This document shows positions 54,720-64,000 of a DNA stretch of 64,000 nucleotides, piece by piece (position 1 is the first letter of the stretch; each line of letters starts with the position of its first letter). Made by a program: the position numbers and the translations under genes. The notes under the pieces are model-generated. The model was not told where the DNA came from. It ran no database searches and saw nothing but the letters and a program-made list of their open reading frames with translations. The stretch comes from Bathynomus jamesi (Eukaryota; Arthropoda; Malacostraca; Isopoda; Cirolanidae), in assembly GCA_023014485.1 (NCBI GenBank), contig JAJOZX010002574.1, positions 416,501 through 480,500 on the forward strand. Reading direction: 5' to 3'.

Positions 54720-54905
54720 AAGTTTTTATAAGTGTACATTACAGGCTTTGTAAATCAAAACTGTTTTTCTGATGGTTTTTGATGCGGTTTGAACGAAGGT
54801 AGGTTAATTTCATTCAAACAATTGGAAAAACATAGTTTTAATATATAACCTAACCTAACCTAAAATTCTAAAATTTCTCAGAAGCCTGTAATGTACTCTT
54901 GTAAA
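54720..54905. repeat. Short inverted-repeat element with CCTAACC run
   Basis: GTGTACATTACAGGCTT (54734-54750) is inverted at 54883-54900 (AAGCCTGTAATGTACTC). Inside: TTTTTGATGCGGTTTGAACG and AACCTAACCTAACCTAA. Confidence 0.75.
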
Positions 54906-55056
54906 AAAAAAATAGGTACACCACAAAGCATAATGGGTTAATATGTTTCTGGTCACATGACCTGAACTTTGTCAAAAATACATTTTTCTGGGTTAATATT
55001 ACCTGCTCTTTTCAAATCTGTTAGTTATTTTTTGTGCAAACTGTTGTAAAATAATA

Positions 55057-55076
55057 TATATATATATATATATATT
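55057..55076. repeat. (TA)n microsatellite
   Basis: About 10 TA units. Confidence 0.9.
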
Positions 55077-55203
55077 TAGTGTATTTATAGTTGGGGGTGG
55101 TATGATGTCATGCTACTCTGTGACTTAATTGGTTTATTGGTTTCTGTTCTGGCTATTTTTTTTTTCTAATTGGATTCAGTTTGGTGGTGTTTGTGATAGA
55201 ATT

Positions 55204-55378
55204 ATGATGTGCCATTTGTGTGGTTTTGACTTTGAGAACTTGATTCGTCATGTGCTCTAGATGAAGACAAAGCATTGAATGTTTTTATCAATTATGGTGT
55301 TATTCTCTCATCCTTAACTTGCCTGAAATGTGACAGTGAGTGCTTAATACGAAAAGATCAGAATATATTTAGGTGAAA
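55204..55378 (+). pseudogene. Merlin/ISXO2-like N-terminal fragment, second copy
   Basis: ATG 55204: MMCHLCGFDFENLIRHVL then stop; in the shifted frame DEDKALNVFINYGVILSSLT, CLKCDSECLIRKDQNIFR. It parallels 45787-45580 (CDMCSFDYY, VEFLRAHGVLPTVVKCPHCK, TECTYRQDQKLWCCR): same Cys pairs and R.DQ. Degenerate, truncated where the GGTTAACTGAATGCC tandem array begins. Confidence 0.55.
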
Positions 55379-55389
55379 TAACCAATATT

Positions 55390-55550
55390 AACCTGTTAGG
55401 TTAACTGAATGCCTAGTTAGGTTAACTGAATGCCTAGTTAGGTTAACTGAATGCCTAGTTAGGTTAACTGAATGCCTAGTTAGGTTAACTGAATGCCTAG
55501 TTAGGTTAACTGAATGCCTAGTTAGGTTAACTGAATGCCCTTGATGATTT
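55390..55550 (+). repeat. 21-bp tandem array GGTTAACTGAATGCCTAGTTA
   Basis: About seven head-to-tail, nearly identical units. The unit is an expanded part of the GGTTAGGTCAACTG.. module found elsewhere in the window. Confidence 0.95.
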
Positions 55551-55699
55551 GTTAGGTTAAGTAGTGATATTTTCGTTAGTTTAAATGAAAATGATGAGAG
55601 CAAACTTTTCTGGTTAATTTTGAGGTGTTTTGCACATGGTAATGCATTGTTTATGAAATCTTGTAACATGAACATGTTAGGTTATGCAAGCTTTATTGT

Positions 55700-55900
55700 A
55701 TAAAATGTACTCAGAAATACATTTTTCAAGTGTATTTTGGTGTTTTTTGTTTGAATATGACTTTCATTTCTTGTGCAAATGAGCAGAAATACAGTTGTCA
55801 TTGCATGGCCCAAACATGTATTTCTGTTCATTTGCACAAGAAATGAAGGTCATATTTGAACAGAGCACACCAAAATACACTTGAAAAATATTTTTGACCA
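55700..55900. repeat. Hairpin repeat with about 70-80 bp arms
   Basis: Left arm about 55715-55800 (ACATTTTTCAAGTGTATTTT ... TTTCTTGTGCAAATGAGCAG), right arm about 55828-55900 (ATTTCTGTTCATTTGCACAA ... ACACTTGAAAAATATTTTTG). Confidence 0.85.
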
Positions 55901-56126
55901 AAAGTTCAGGTCATGTGGTCAGCAACATAATTACCACATAATGTGTGTAACACTGATCCCCCTGTATTAACTACTCTTTTCACTTTCTGCCACTGATTCA
56001 TGACCATGAATCCAGGGGGCATGTGAAGTGGGTGTGGTTTCTGACTGTCAAAAAAGCAATCCTTTACTTTAGCATGCCAAATTATTATGCCAAATTTCAT
56101 GAGTGAAGGAGATAGTTTGTAGATTG

Positions 56127-56341
56127 GGATCTTGTGGGTTATAACCCATCGTTTCTTCTTTCCAGGTTAGGTCAACTGTGTGCCCTTGACAATTGGTTAG
56201 GTTAAGTCATGATATTTTTGTTAAAACTAATGAATATTTTAACAAAAATATCATGACTTAACCTAATCATTTGTCAAGGGCGTACTGTACAGTTGACCTA
56301 ACTGGGAAAGAAGAAATGATGGGTTATAACCCACAAGATCC
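56127..56341. repeat. 215-bp near-perfect hairpin, 8-bp TSD with two mismatches
   Basis: Arms of about 100 bp start GGATCTTGTGGGTTATAACC and include GTTAGGTCAACTGTGTGCCC and AAGTCATGATATTTTTGTTA. Flanks GTAGATTG (56119-56126) and ATTGATTG (56342-56349) agree at 6 of 8 bases. Outer sequences CCTTTACTTTAGCATGCC (about 56061) and the inverse at about 56471 add a wider inverted pair. Confidence 0.85.
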
Positions 56342-57639
56342 ATTGATTGTATATAGTCAATATAATCCATTATAATCCAATAAATTCAGATAATAATCAA
56401 TTAAAAGTGTTATAATAATTTGACACTCTAAAGTAATTTTTTGGTATGCATAATAATTTTGCATAATTTGGCATGCTAAAGTAAAGGATCACTATCAAAA
56501 ATCTGGTGGCCCTGAAACTATGCTATGTATTAGCCTAGTAGTGGTAACTTTATTCGGTGAGACTAAATTGGCAGAAGAGGTATTCCATGTCAAGTGTACA
56601 CACTTTTTGGTGATTTCTGCCACTCATCTCACTGATTTTAATGATTTTTGGTGTGGTAGTTGGGTATGATGAGTAATGAAGCGTGACCAAATTTTAGCCA
56701 CTTGGGTCAAACAGTTTGGGAGTAATGACCCTGCCAAATTTGGGGTCAGCAGCATAACCTCGTGATTTTGAAAGGTCATAGCTCAGGATCTAATGGATGG
56801 ATTTTAATGATTTTGGTGTCAAAATGCTCAGAAAAGATAGCAGAATAACTTTAATTTTATGCACAGAGTGCGTATATTTTTGTTAAAAAAAGTTTTTTAT
56901 ATTTCACCTTTGACCTTGACCTCAGGTCAGAGTTCAAAATTCAAGGTCATGAAAATTGGCATAAGTAAAGACCTTTAGATGAAGCATATTCAAGCAAAAA
57001 ATTGGAGTGGGATCTTTATGGGTTTGCTTTCCACAAGCATTTGAAATTGTGCATGTTGAAAATTTTGAGCATTTAAGATAACTTTACAAATAGTTCAGAT
57101 ATATACATATTATAATATAGCTACATACATGATTTGATATGTACCTATAGGTAAGCATCAAGATTTTTACAAACAAATTATTTGGTTTTCTAAAAGTATC
57201 AATAATTTTTATCACAAATCCTATATAATTTTTGCAGTTAAAAATAACTTGAAATTTAGGTGTTTGAAGTTTGAACAATGACTAACTTGTACAGGTATTT
57301 CTGATGAATTAACACTTCATATTGCCGTGCTGAACCTGAAAAATATAAATTTTATACCTATTAAAAATTTAAGTACCATAAAATTATCATTTGTTGTTTA
57401 AAAAATTTATTAGCAAGGTAGGTAGTTAAACCCCTTAGTTACCTCCCAAGGCCAAGGTGTGTACCTCATTCCAACTTCCGAAGGCCCTGGGCCTAGATAC
57501 TATACAGGGTGCCAAAACAGGTTTTTTGTCATTCCGTATTAGGTTAGAGATCTTATATATTCTACTGTATGGCAGAACAAGCATAGGCAGCAGGCATGCG
57601 CTTGTGGAGAAAATAAATTTTCTAACCTCTAAGATACTA

Positions 57640-57690
57640 GGATTCTAACCCAGGACCATTTATTCAGTCACAGGCTCTAATGACTAGAGG
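57640..57690 (-). repeat. tRNA-like SINE fragment
   Basis: Minus strand CTCTAGTCATTAGAGCC and GGTCCTGGGTTAGAATCC resemble Pol III A and B boxes. Short and degenerate. Confidence 0.45.
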
Positions 57691-57749
57691 GTTAGAGGGA
57701 TTTCCGCTATTTAATAATAATAATTTAATATTAGGAAGCTGTACAATTT

Positions 57750-57837
57750 AAGATAGACTAATACTTAGAACTGTATTCATAAGTGTAATTATTAAGATAG
57801 ACTAATACTTAGAACTGTATTCATAAGTGTAATTATT
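57750..57837 (+). repeat. Exact 44-bp tandem duplication
   Basis: AAGATAGACTAATACTTAGA ... GTAATTATT occurs twice, 57750-57793 and 57794-57837, with no differences. Confidence 0.95.
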
Positions 57838-57969
57838 AAAATATAGTTAGTTACAGTATATAGGCACATGTGTCAATAAGCAATTTAAATAGCAATACTC
57901 ACATTTTCCATGCAGTTGTAAGTTTTTGATTATATGTTTTTGACAATAAGTTTGTATCCAGTTTCTTGA

Positions 57970-60276
57970 TTACTTTTTAAGATGATGCTTTTTCAGGATC
58001 ATATTGGTTTCCTTTTTTGTGATTGTATATGTTCTTCCAGTAGCTATCATTGGGTTTATGATTGTGAGGATGTTGGACAAATCTACTGTAAGTATATCAG
58101 GATTTTCAAGATAAGTAAATGACTTGTTTGGGTCACGAGGGTGAAGGAAGTTTACTTTCACTTCACCCTCACCAGGATATGTTTCCATCACACACCAATC
58201 CACCAGTGGTTATCATACTCCAATGTTACATATCCTGTGACATTTTCAATTAATTGAGTGGCTTGTTGGGCGGAAGCGAATTCCTTTCAACTTTCAACTG
58301 AGGCACTGTACATTTGTACTTCTGAACAATTTTTTGTCAGTGGTATGAATGAATGTAATTTTTGAGTTCCTGGTATGGTTCTCGCTTTTGATAAAATTGG
58401 ATCTAAAAATTCTTTCTCATTTGAGTATTGTTCTTGTGTTGCAAAGCTAAAAGACATTTGAGTCAATTTTAAGGAACAGAAATCAAAAAGATCTTTTAGG
58501 GACAGAATTTGATTTTCATATGGCCTACGAAGACTTTCTTTTGATGGTTCCTCCGACACCATCCAATCAATGGTCCCTTCCCATGGCTGGTAGCAAAAAA
58601 ATGCCACTCAGCCTTAACTCCAAATTCTTCATGGTTGTGGCATAAATTTAAAAAATTTCTGCAGTTTTTGTATTGACCTGCACATCCATTGGTAAAATAG
58701 ATAATTCTGTTTAGTAGCTGAAAATTTGACTTAAGATGATTTATTAAAACTTTTATGAATAGATGCACTGCAACAGTATCATGTGTATTACACTCTGAGA
58801 TAATAGAGAGCTGTGATTTACTTTTTCTTGCTCTTTGTAATAAACCCATGGATGGAGTCACTTGGCAAATTATTCCAGTGAAATCCTTGAGCACAATCTT
58901 GGACTACAAAGGAATAGTTTTTGGAAAAGTTCCCAATCACCAAAAAATCACCTTCATCCAGTTCATTTTTTTTTTTTTTCTAAATACTTGGCTTGTTGTT
59001 TGGTAATGAAATCATGATGCCTTAGTCAAGTTAGTCGAGAAATAAAGGTATCTAGGAAATCTTCTAAATTTTGAATAACACAGTCCAACTGAGATTGATC
59101 TATTGTCCACTATTTGTACTGGATTTCATCAATACCTTTTTCTTTGTAACATGTAAGAACAGTTTCCTTTAGCGAATCAGGTTAAGGACAGTGATATCAC
59201 ACACCTAAATAACAAGAAGGTTGACTTTTGTCAAATAATTTTGGCTAAAGCGCAGTGGTAACTACTCAATGGAGTTTCTTCCTCAGTGATAATTTCTGCC
59301 ATTCTAGAACCTGTCATCATTAACTTAACATTCTGATGAATTGTGCAGATGCACACACTATGTGTCCCACTTGCTCCTGCCAAAACACATTCTTTGGAGC
59401 ATAGCATTGCAAATTTTGAAAATCCTATAGAGAGCTGGAAACTTGAACTTAAATTGTTGATATGCTTCTTTTAGATTACATAAAACTAACCTCTCTTGAT
59501 ATTTTTTTCATTCACCATTTTTTTTATTGTTAAGCAGTCAGTCTTGTCTGCCATTTGTCTACTTATTTCATCATTTCTAAAAAACTCTAACTGTTAGTTA
59601 CTTCCAGTGGTAATTCCTTCCCCATCTTTGGATTCAGTGATGACAATACCCTTTTCTTTTGCAAGCTGCTGAGCCTGAACAGCCATTCTTTGTGAACAGT
59701 TAAATTCTTGAATTAGTTTTCTTACATTCATTGATGGTGCAAAAACAGTTAGAATCATAATTTGGTCATGTTTATCTGAGTTTTGATATTTATCTTTCAA
59801 TGTTTGGACAACTACTTCTGGCTTGGACAGTTTGTCTACATTTGATGGACCTGGCTCTTGAGGAATTTCACCTACCATATCTAAGTGTGTCTTACTGAAC
59901 TTTGTATTTTGGCCATTTTTGTTGGGAGGTATGCTTCATTTCTTTGAATCTTACGCTTGACAATCAGACTTTCCCCAATCATGGTGATTGTCTCATTCAT
60001 TGCTGACAATTCATCCTCCTTGTCAACAAAAACATCATTTGATGACATGGTTTCCACAGTAGTATGAGATGAGCTTGATAATATTTCTGGTTCTGCTATA
60101 TTTTGAACTTGTAAAATAGGTAAGGAAAATTTTTTTCTGCATGATGAACATAACTTTTGGCCTGGCTTCAAGTGATTTGGAAATTTTTCTATCAGTGATT
60201 GTGAAGCAGGCTGAGGATCAGAAGATTTTAATTTATTGTGGGAATTGAATGGATCACAACAATATTTTGATGACAT
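57970..60276 (-). pseudogene. Transposase-like gene of transposon 2 (Sola-like family)
   Basis: Starts MSSKYCCDPFNSHNKLKSSD at 60276 with a Cys-pair region KLCSSCRKKFSL; then 59878-59594 KPEVVVQTLKDKYQNSDKHD with an HTH-like segment. The core on the minus strand has LVIGNFSKNYSFVVQDCAQG (about 58945), IYFTNGCAGQYKNCRNFLNL (58700) and EWHFFATSHGKGPLIGW (58600), then PGTQKLHSFIPL and the C-terminal VKVNFLHPRDPNKSF, ending KKHHLKK*. Compared with the 7055-9609 copy, candidate acidic residues are changed (GDFSENYS to GNFSKNYS; FSDGC to FTNGC), so it is catalytically dead by this reading. 58960-59590 is poorly conserved. Several frame breaks. Confidence 0.72.
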
Positions 60277-60478
60277 TTTATCAGCATATAGCTAGTCAAA
60301 ACCTGAATACACACAAATTTAACATGATTAAATATACAAATTATATAGGTACTGTGATGAAAATTATTGTTCTTTTAGAGCAGCAAATACCTTAATATTT
60401 GCAAAAATCTTAATACATATAGTTTATTTATCAAACCATGAATGTAGTTATATTTATACATATATAATGAGCATAATG

Positions 60479-60613
60479 CGCCTTGGTGGTGTAGTGGTTA
60501 GCGTCGCTGACTACGAATCTATCAGCCTCGGGTTTGAGACCTGATGGCAGCTGGTGCGCAGCAAAACCCAGCTGTTCATCCTTCCACACAATAAAGAAAG
60601 TGGTTTGTAGATA
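60479..60613 (+). repeat. tRNA-derived SINE 1
   Basis: TGGTGTAGTGGTTAGCGTCG (A box) and CTCGGGTTTGAGACC (B box) on the plus strand; ends before GATAAATGGG. Located in the right arm of transposon 2. Confidence 0.75.
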
Positions 60614-60617
60614 AATG

Positions 60618-60760
60618 GGTACCCTAGGTGGCCTAGTGGTTAAGACGCTGGGCTGCTGATGGGGCATGGTTCGGATTCACCATTAAACTGTAGGTCTAAG
60701 GTGAAGTGAAAAGCTTGACCTTCGTCAGAATGAACAATTTGGGCGGAAGCTAACCAAAGA
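60618..60760 (+). repeat. tRNA-derived SINE 2
   Basis: CCTAGGTGGCCTAGTGGTTA and CATGGTTCGGATTCACC give A- and B-box-like sequences directly after SINE 1. Confidence 0.7.
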
Positions 60761-61286
60761 TACACATACATATATATGAACTATTTGTGAAGTTATCTTA
60801 AATAAAATGCTCAAAATTTTCAACATGCACAATTTCAAATGCTTGTGGAAAGCAAACCCATGGAGATCCCACTCTAATTTTTTGCTTGAATATGCTTCAT
60901 CTAAACGTCTTTACTTATGCCAATTTTCATTACCTTGAATTTTGAACTCTGACCTGAGGTCAAAGTTGAAATATAAATGCAACTTTTTTTTAACAGAATG
61001 TACACACTCTGTGCATAAAATTAAAGTTATTCTGCTGTCTTTTCTGAGCATTTTGACACCAAAATCATTAAAATCCATCCATTAGATCCTGAGTTATGAC
61101 CTTTCAAAATCATGAGGTTACGCTGCTGACCCCAAATTTGGGGGGGTCATTACTCCAAAACTATTTGATCCGAGTGGCTAAAATTTGGTTACACTTCATT
61201 ACTCATCATACCCACACCAGAAATCATTAAAATCAGTGAGATGACCTGACATAAGGTGTGTACACTTGACATGGAATGCCTCAGAA

Positions 61287-61775
61287 ATGTTGTTTAGTTT
61301 ACATGCCTATGTGCTTAGTCAACCATATGTTATTAAGTTCAGTAATTTTAATTTTACCCACAGACAAGTGCATCATCACCAGACAGCACGAGATACAGAC
61401 CAATGTATACCCGAAATATGGAGTTTCTACCATCAACCTTATCTGGATAGTTTGCAACGTCTTTCCAAATATGTCAAGACAACTGAAGTTAGTATTTTAA
61501 TAGCTTTTAATACATTTTGAAATCCTCATCCAAATTGGCTTTTCTTAAACTTTGAGTTTGGGTGCCTTTGGAGTAAAAAGGAAGCATTTTACAAAAATAA
61601 AATTTTATATATACAGTAGCTATATTACATTACATTATATTTGGAAAACATGAAGCCACTGGGGCCTATCAAGGATATCCAAGTCATGAGCTTAATAATA
61701 ATAGAATCCTGCAAAACATCAATCTCAAGGCAGCTAATGGTAAAGATTCCGTAGAACACATCCACCCAAACTGGT
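61287..61775. other. Unassigned region, small open frame
   Basis: A frame at 61266-61520 encodes HQTARDTDQCIPEIWSFYHQ; the preceding TTTTACCCACAG could be a splice acceptor. I do not recognise the peptide and would not call a gene. Confidence 0.3.
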
Positions 61776-61989
61776 GATAAAAATAGGTTTTTCTGGTGTA
61801 TTTCATGCTGGTTCAAGTGAATCTGACCTTCATTTTTGCCAAAATGCACCATTATGGAGATACCCCCCTTCCCCCTCCACGAGGCTTTGAAGAGCAGGGA
61901 AATTGTGGGCTAAAAAGGCCAGAATCAATTGAAACAGCATTAAATACACCAGAAAAACCTATTTTCGTCAGTAATATTCACGGCAAAAG
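61776..61989. repeat. Hairpin repeat
   Basis: AAAAATAGGTTTTTCTGGTG (61777) pairs with CACCAGAAAAACCTATTTTC (61947). The interior holds CAAGTGAATCTGACCTTCAT and CATTATGGAGATACCCCCCT, resembling the 45179-45424 hairpin. Confidence 0.8.
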
Positions 61990-64000
61990 CAGGGGCGTAC
62001 CTAAAGTATTTAGCACCTGGGGTGGATTCTTCCTTTGACACCCCCCCATAAATAATTTTAAAATTTAAACACGCACAAAAAAATATTGTTTACAAGTAGA
62101 TTTTTAAACAGTACAGTACTGTCATAAGCAAATTGGAAATGAGAAAAATGCAGGACATTAAAAATTCAGTGAACAGGTAATACTGCATTTTATTTTATAC
62201 AAAAAACACAGGAAATCCAGTCTCAACACTCAGCCTATTCTTCAAAGGTAAATAGAGAGGATTCACAGTCTCTGCTTTCGAGCCTTAATTTCTACAAATT
62301 GATCAATAACCTCATCAAAATTCACCTTCTTTGCATATTCATGTTCAATTGAAAGTAAAGCCAGATTTGTCAATCTTGTCTGACTCATGGTTGAGCAAAA
62401 GAAATTTTTATCAATTTCAATTTGGAAAAACTTCTTTCACATGAAGCAATAGAGACACAGACAGTCAAAAAGAATCTTAAACACAGTGACAAGCTTGGCA
62501 AAGATTCACAAAAATCCCATTTCACAATAAACTCCAGAAACTGCAATGCTGTCCATTTCTTTGCCTCTTCAATGCTGATTTTGGCAGCTTCCAAATGCCT
62601 CCGAAGTCGTTCCAATTTCCACACTGATATCTTCATCAGAGAATTCATTGAAAATCTGAGTCAAATTTGGAATATACTTCCGAAGTTGTTCTTCTGTTGC
62701 AACAACCAACGTGTTTGGCTGAATAACAGCGAAGATTGACAGAATTTGATCCATTGCCTTAGAACGAATCTCCAATTCTTGATGAAAGTGATCAAGACAT
62801 TCAAACATAGCCCTTTTTATTTCCTCTGGCAATGTGAGACCAGCATCCTTTGCCATCTCTCCTGGCATCCTTTTTCAGAATTTTACTTTCCCTCTTCTCT
62901 CCATAGAAATGTCCATTTCCTCACACTTTGTAGTTGCATAATGAATGGCCCTCTCCACAATTTCATTGCGCTGATTTTCAAGAAACAGTTTTAGAGCTTG
63001 GAGCTTCACAATGCACTTTTCAAGGCTGATTCCAACTGTTTGCAAATACTTTTGTGTGAGATTAATTTCTTCCAGGACTTCACACCAGAAAGAAAGGTAA
63101 CTCAAAAAAGAGAAATCACATACAGCAGACAGCAAAATCTGAGCTGATCCTCTTGTGTCCACATTTTCTTTGGGATCGCACAGTACTTCAAGGGTTGAGG
63201 TCAGCTTTTCAAAATTTGCCTTCACTGGTTTCACAGTGTCATAATGAGCACTCCATCTTGTCTGGGAAAGTCTCTTGACTGTCATGCCTACATTCTCCAT
63301 CAGCACTTCCCATCGATGAGTTGAGACTGAAAAGAAGGAATAGACTCTCTCCAAGGTTCCAAAAAAAGTCACATGAAGAAATGCTTCCAAATGAGTGCAC
63401 TCCGCAAAGGTTCAGAGAATGATTTGCACAGGGCACAAACAAACCCTTGGGATTAATCTCTCTGATCTTTGACTGAACATCACCATGAATCCCAGCCATA
63501 GTTGCAGCATTGTCATATCCTTGACCACGGCACAGGTTTCTGTCCAGTCCATCTCTCTCCAGATGTCTCAGAATATCTCCTGTGAGCTCAGCAGCAGTCT
63601 TTCTGGTAATAGGGAAGAAGCCCAAGAATGATTCCTTTACTTCAACTTTGTCACATTCAATATGGATGTATCTGATCAGTGTGGGACACATCAGGAGTGC
63701 TGTCAAAAAGAATCCCAAAATACTTTGCTTTCTTGATATCAGCCACTATTTTCTCTCTGACATAATTCCCTATAAGGCAAATTAACTCATTCTGAATCTT
63801 TGGAGATAAATACGAAGCCACACTCCTCCCAGATAGAATAGAATGCTTAATCCTTACAAAATGTTCTTTCAAAACTGGGTCATAATTTGACAGCAACTCT
63901 ACCAATTCCATGAAGTTTCCTTTGTTTGCTGATGATATGTCCTCTTTGTGACCACGAAAAGGAAGATTCTGGTGAGCCAGAAACAAGGTTACGTCCAAGA
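61990..64000 (-). mobile_element. hAT element, runs off the window
   Basis: Left terminus CAGGGGCGTACCTAAAG at 61990 is hAT-like. The minus-strand transposase continues past the window end, so the other TIR is not visible. Confidence 0.75.
62263..64000 (-). pseudogene. hAT transposase, TTF/ZMYM-like, partial
   Basis: Enters from the right edge: LAHQNLPFRGHKEDISSANK, PKIQNELICLIGNYVREKIV, AKYFGILFDSTPDVSHTDQI, RGQGYDNAATMAGIHGDVQS and KGLFVPCANHSLNL, then STHRWEVLMENVGMTVKRLS, with C-terminus LRFFLTVCVSIASCERSFSK and STMSQTRLTNLALLSIEHEY, ending KARKQRL* at 62263-62265. DUF4371-like core plus hAT dimerisation end, related to but distinct from the gene at 801-3799. Frame breaks near 63690, 63400, 62870, 62620 and 62390. 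The N-terminal zinc finger lies outside the window. Confidence 0.88.

Larger units (their letters stand above)
56577..61282 (-). mobile_element. Long-TIR DNA transposon 2 (Sola-like, tentative)
   Basis: 4.7-kb sister of the 5987-10290 element. TIRs of about 515 bp start GAGGTATTCCATGTCAAGTG (left) and GAGGCATTCCATGTCAAGTG (right, complement); TSD AGAA at 56573-56576 and 61283-61286. It carries the same gene type on the minus strand, though the TIR sequences differ. Inserted SINEs occupy 60479-60690. Confidence 0.88.

Noticed and set aside
60479..60690. Two functional tRNA genes in tandem
   Set aside because: Stems do not fold as a proper cloverleaf by eye; SINE-like bodies follow.
61266..61520. 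Possible host exon (HQTARDTDQCIPEIW..) with a splice-acceptor-like site
   Set aside because: No recognisable domain, no donor or partner exon; overlaps TE edges.

Overview
The window is eukaryotic repeat-dense DNA from a metazoan, most likely an arthropod. Evidence seen: spliced transposase genes with GT..AG introns, non-LTR, LTR and Penelope-type retroelements, several DNA-transposon groups, tRNA-derived SINEs, long (TA)n tracts, and many short CCTAA/TTAGG-like runs (TTAGG is the usual arthropod telomere unit). I found no convincing host gene, rRNA or CRISPR. Nearly everything is transposable elements (TEs) nested in other TEs, and many boundaries can be fixed from terminal inverted repeats (TIRs), target-site duplications (TSDs) or a second copy showing the empty site.

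1-11.2 kb: a CR1-type LINE (minus strand) is split at base 368 by a complete hAT element (369-4176, 8-bp TSD) carrying a 3-exon TTF/ZMYM-type transposase. Its truncated 5' end abuts a second CR1, itself split by a 4.3-kb long-TIR transposon (5987-10290) of a family I place only tentatively (Sola-like). A sister copy lies at 56577-61282.

11.2-19.4 kb: an unclassified DDE-type transposase relic interrupted by a 595-bp foldback element with a perfect 8-bp TSD; small deleted hAT elements; a second foldback element built of tandem 16-bp units; tRNA-derived SINEs.

19.4-27 kb: a GC-rich LINE with CCHC gag, AP endonuclease, RT, RNase H and a terminal zinc finger (I-clade-like), split by a 1.27-kb hAT (8-bp TSD).

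27-30.9 kb: two decayed mariner/Tc1-type elements, a hAT relic, long (TA)n tracts and a Penelope-like 3' fragment with a hammerhead-like motif.

31-44 kb: a CR1 copy contains a Ty3/gypsy element (minus strand, TSD TACAC) which itself contains a second, nearly identical gypsy element in plus orientation.

44-50 kb: a hAT-like MITE full of AGCGCTA-type motifs, a 266-bp MITE with perfect TSD, hairpin repeats, an ISXO2/Merlin-like N-terminal fragment and an apparently intact Tc1-like transposon (47678-48947), the only complete transposase gene seen.

49.6-64 kb: a long CR1 with SGNH-esterase ORF1 and EN-RT ORF2, a field of hairpin and tandem repeats, the second Sola-like element, and a hAT running off the window end. 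Many frameshifts between the two young gypsy copies are single-base losses in short homopolymers, so some 'broken' frames may be assembly error rather than decay.
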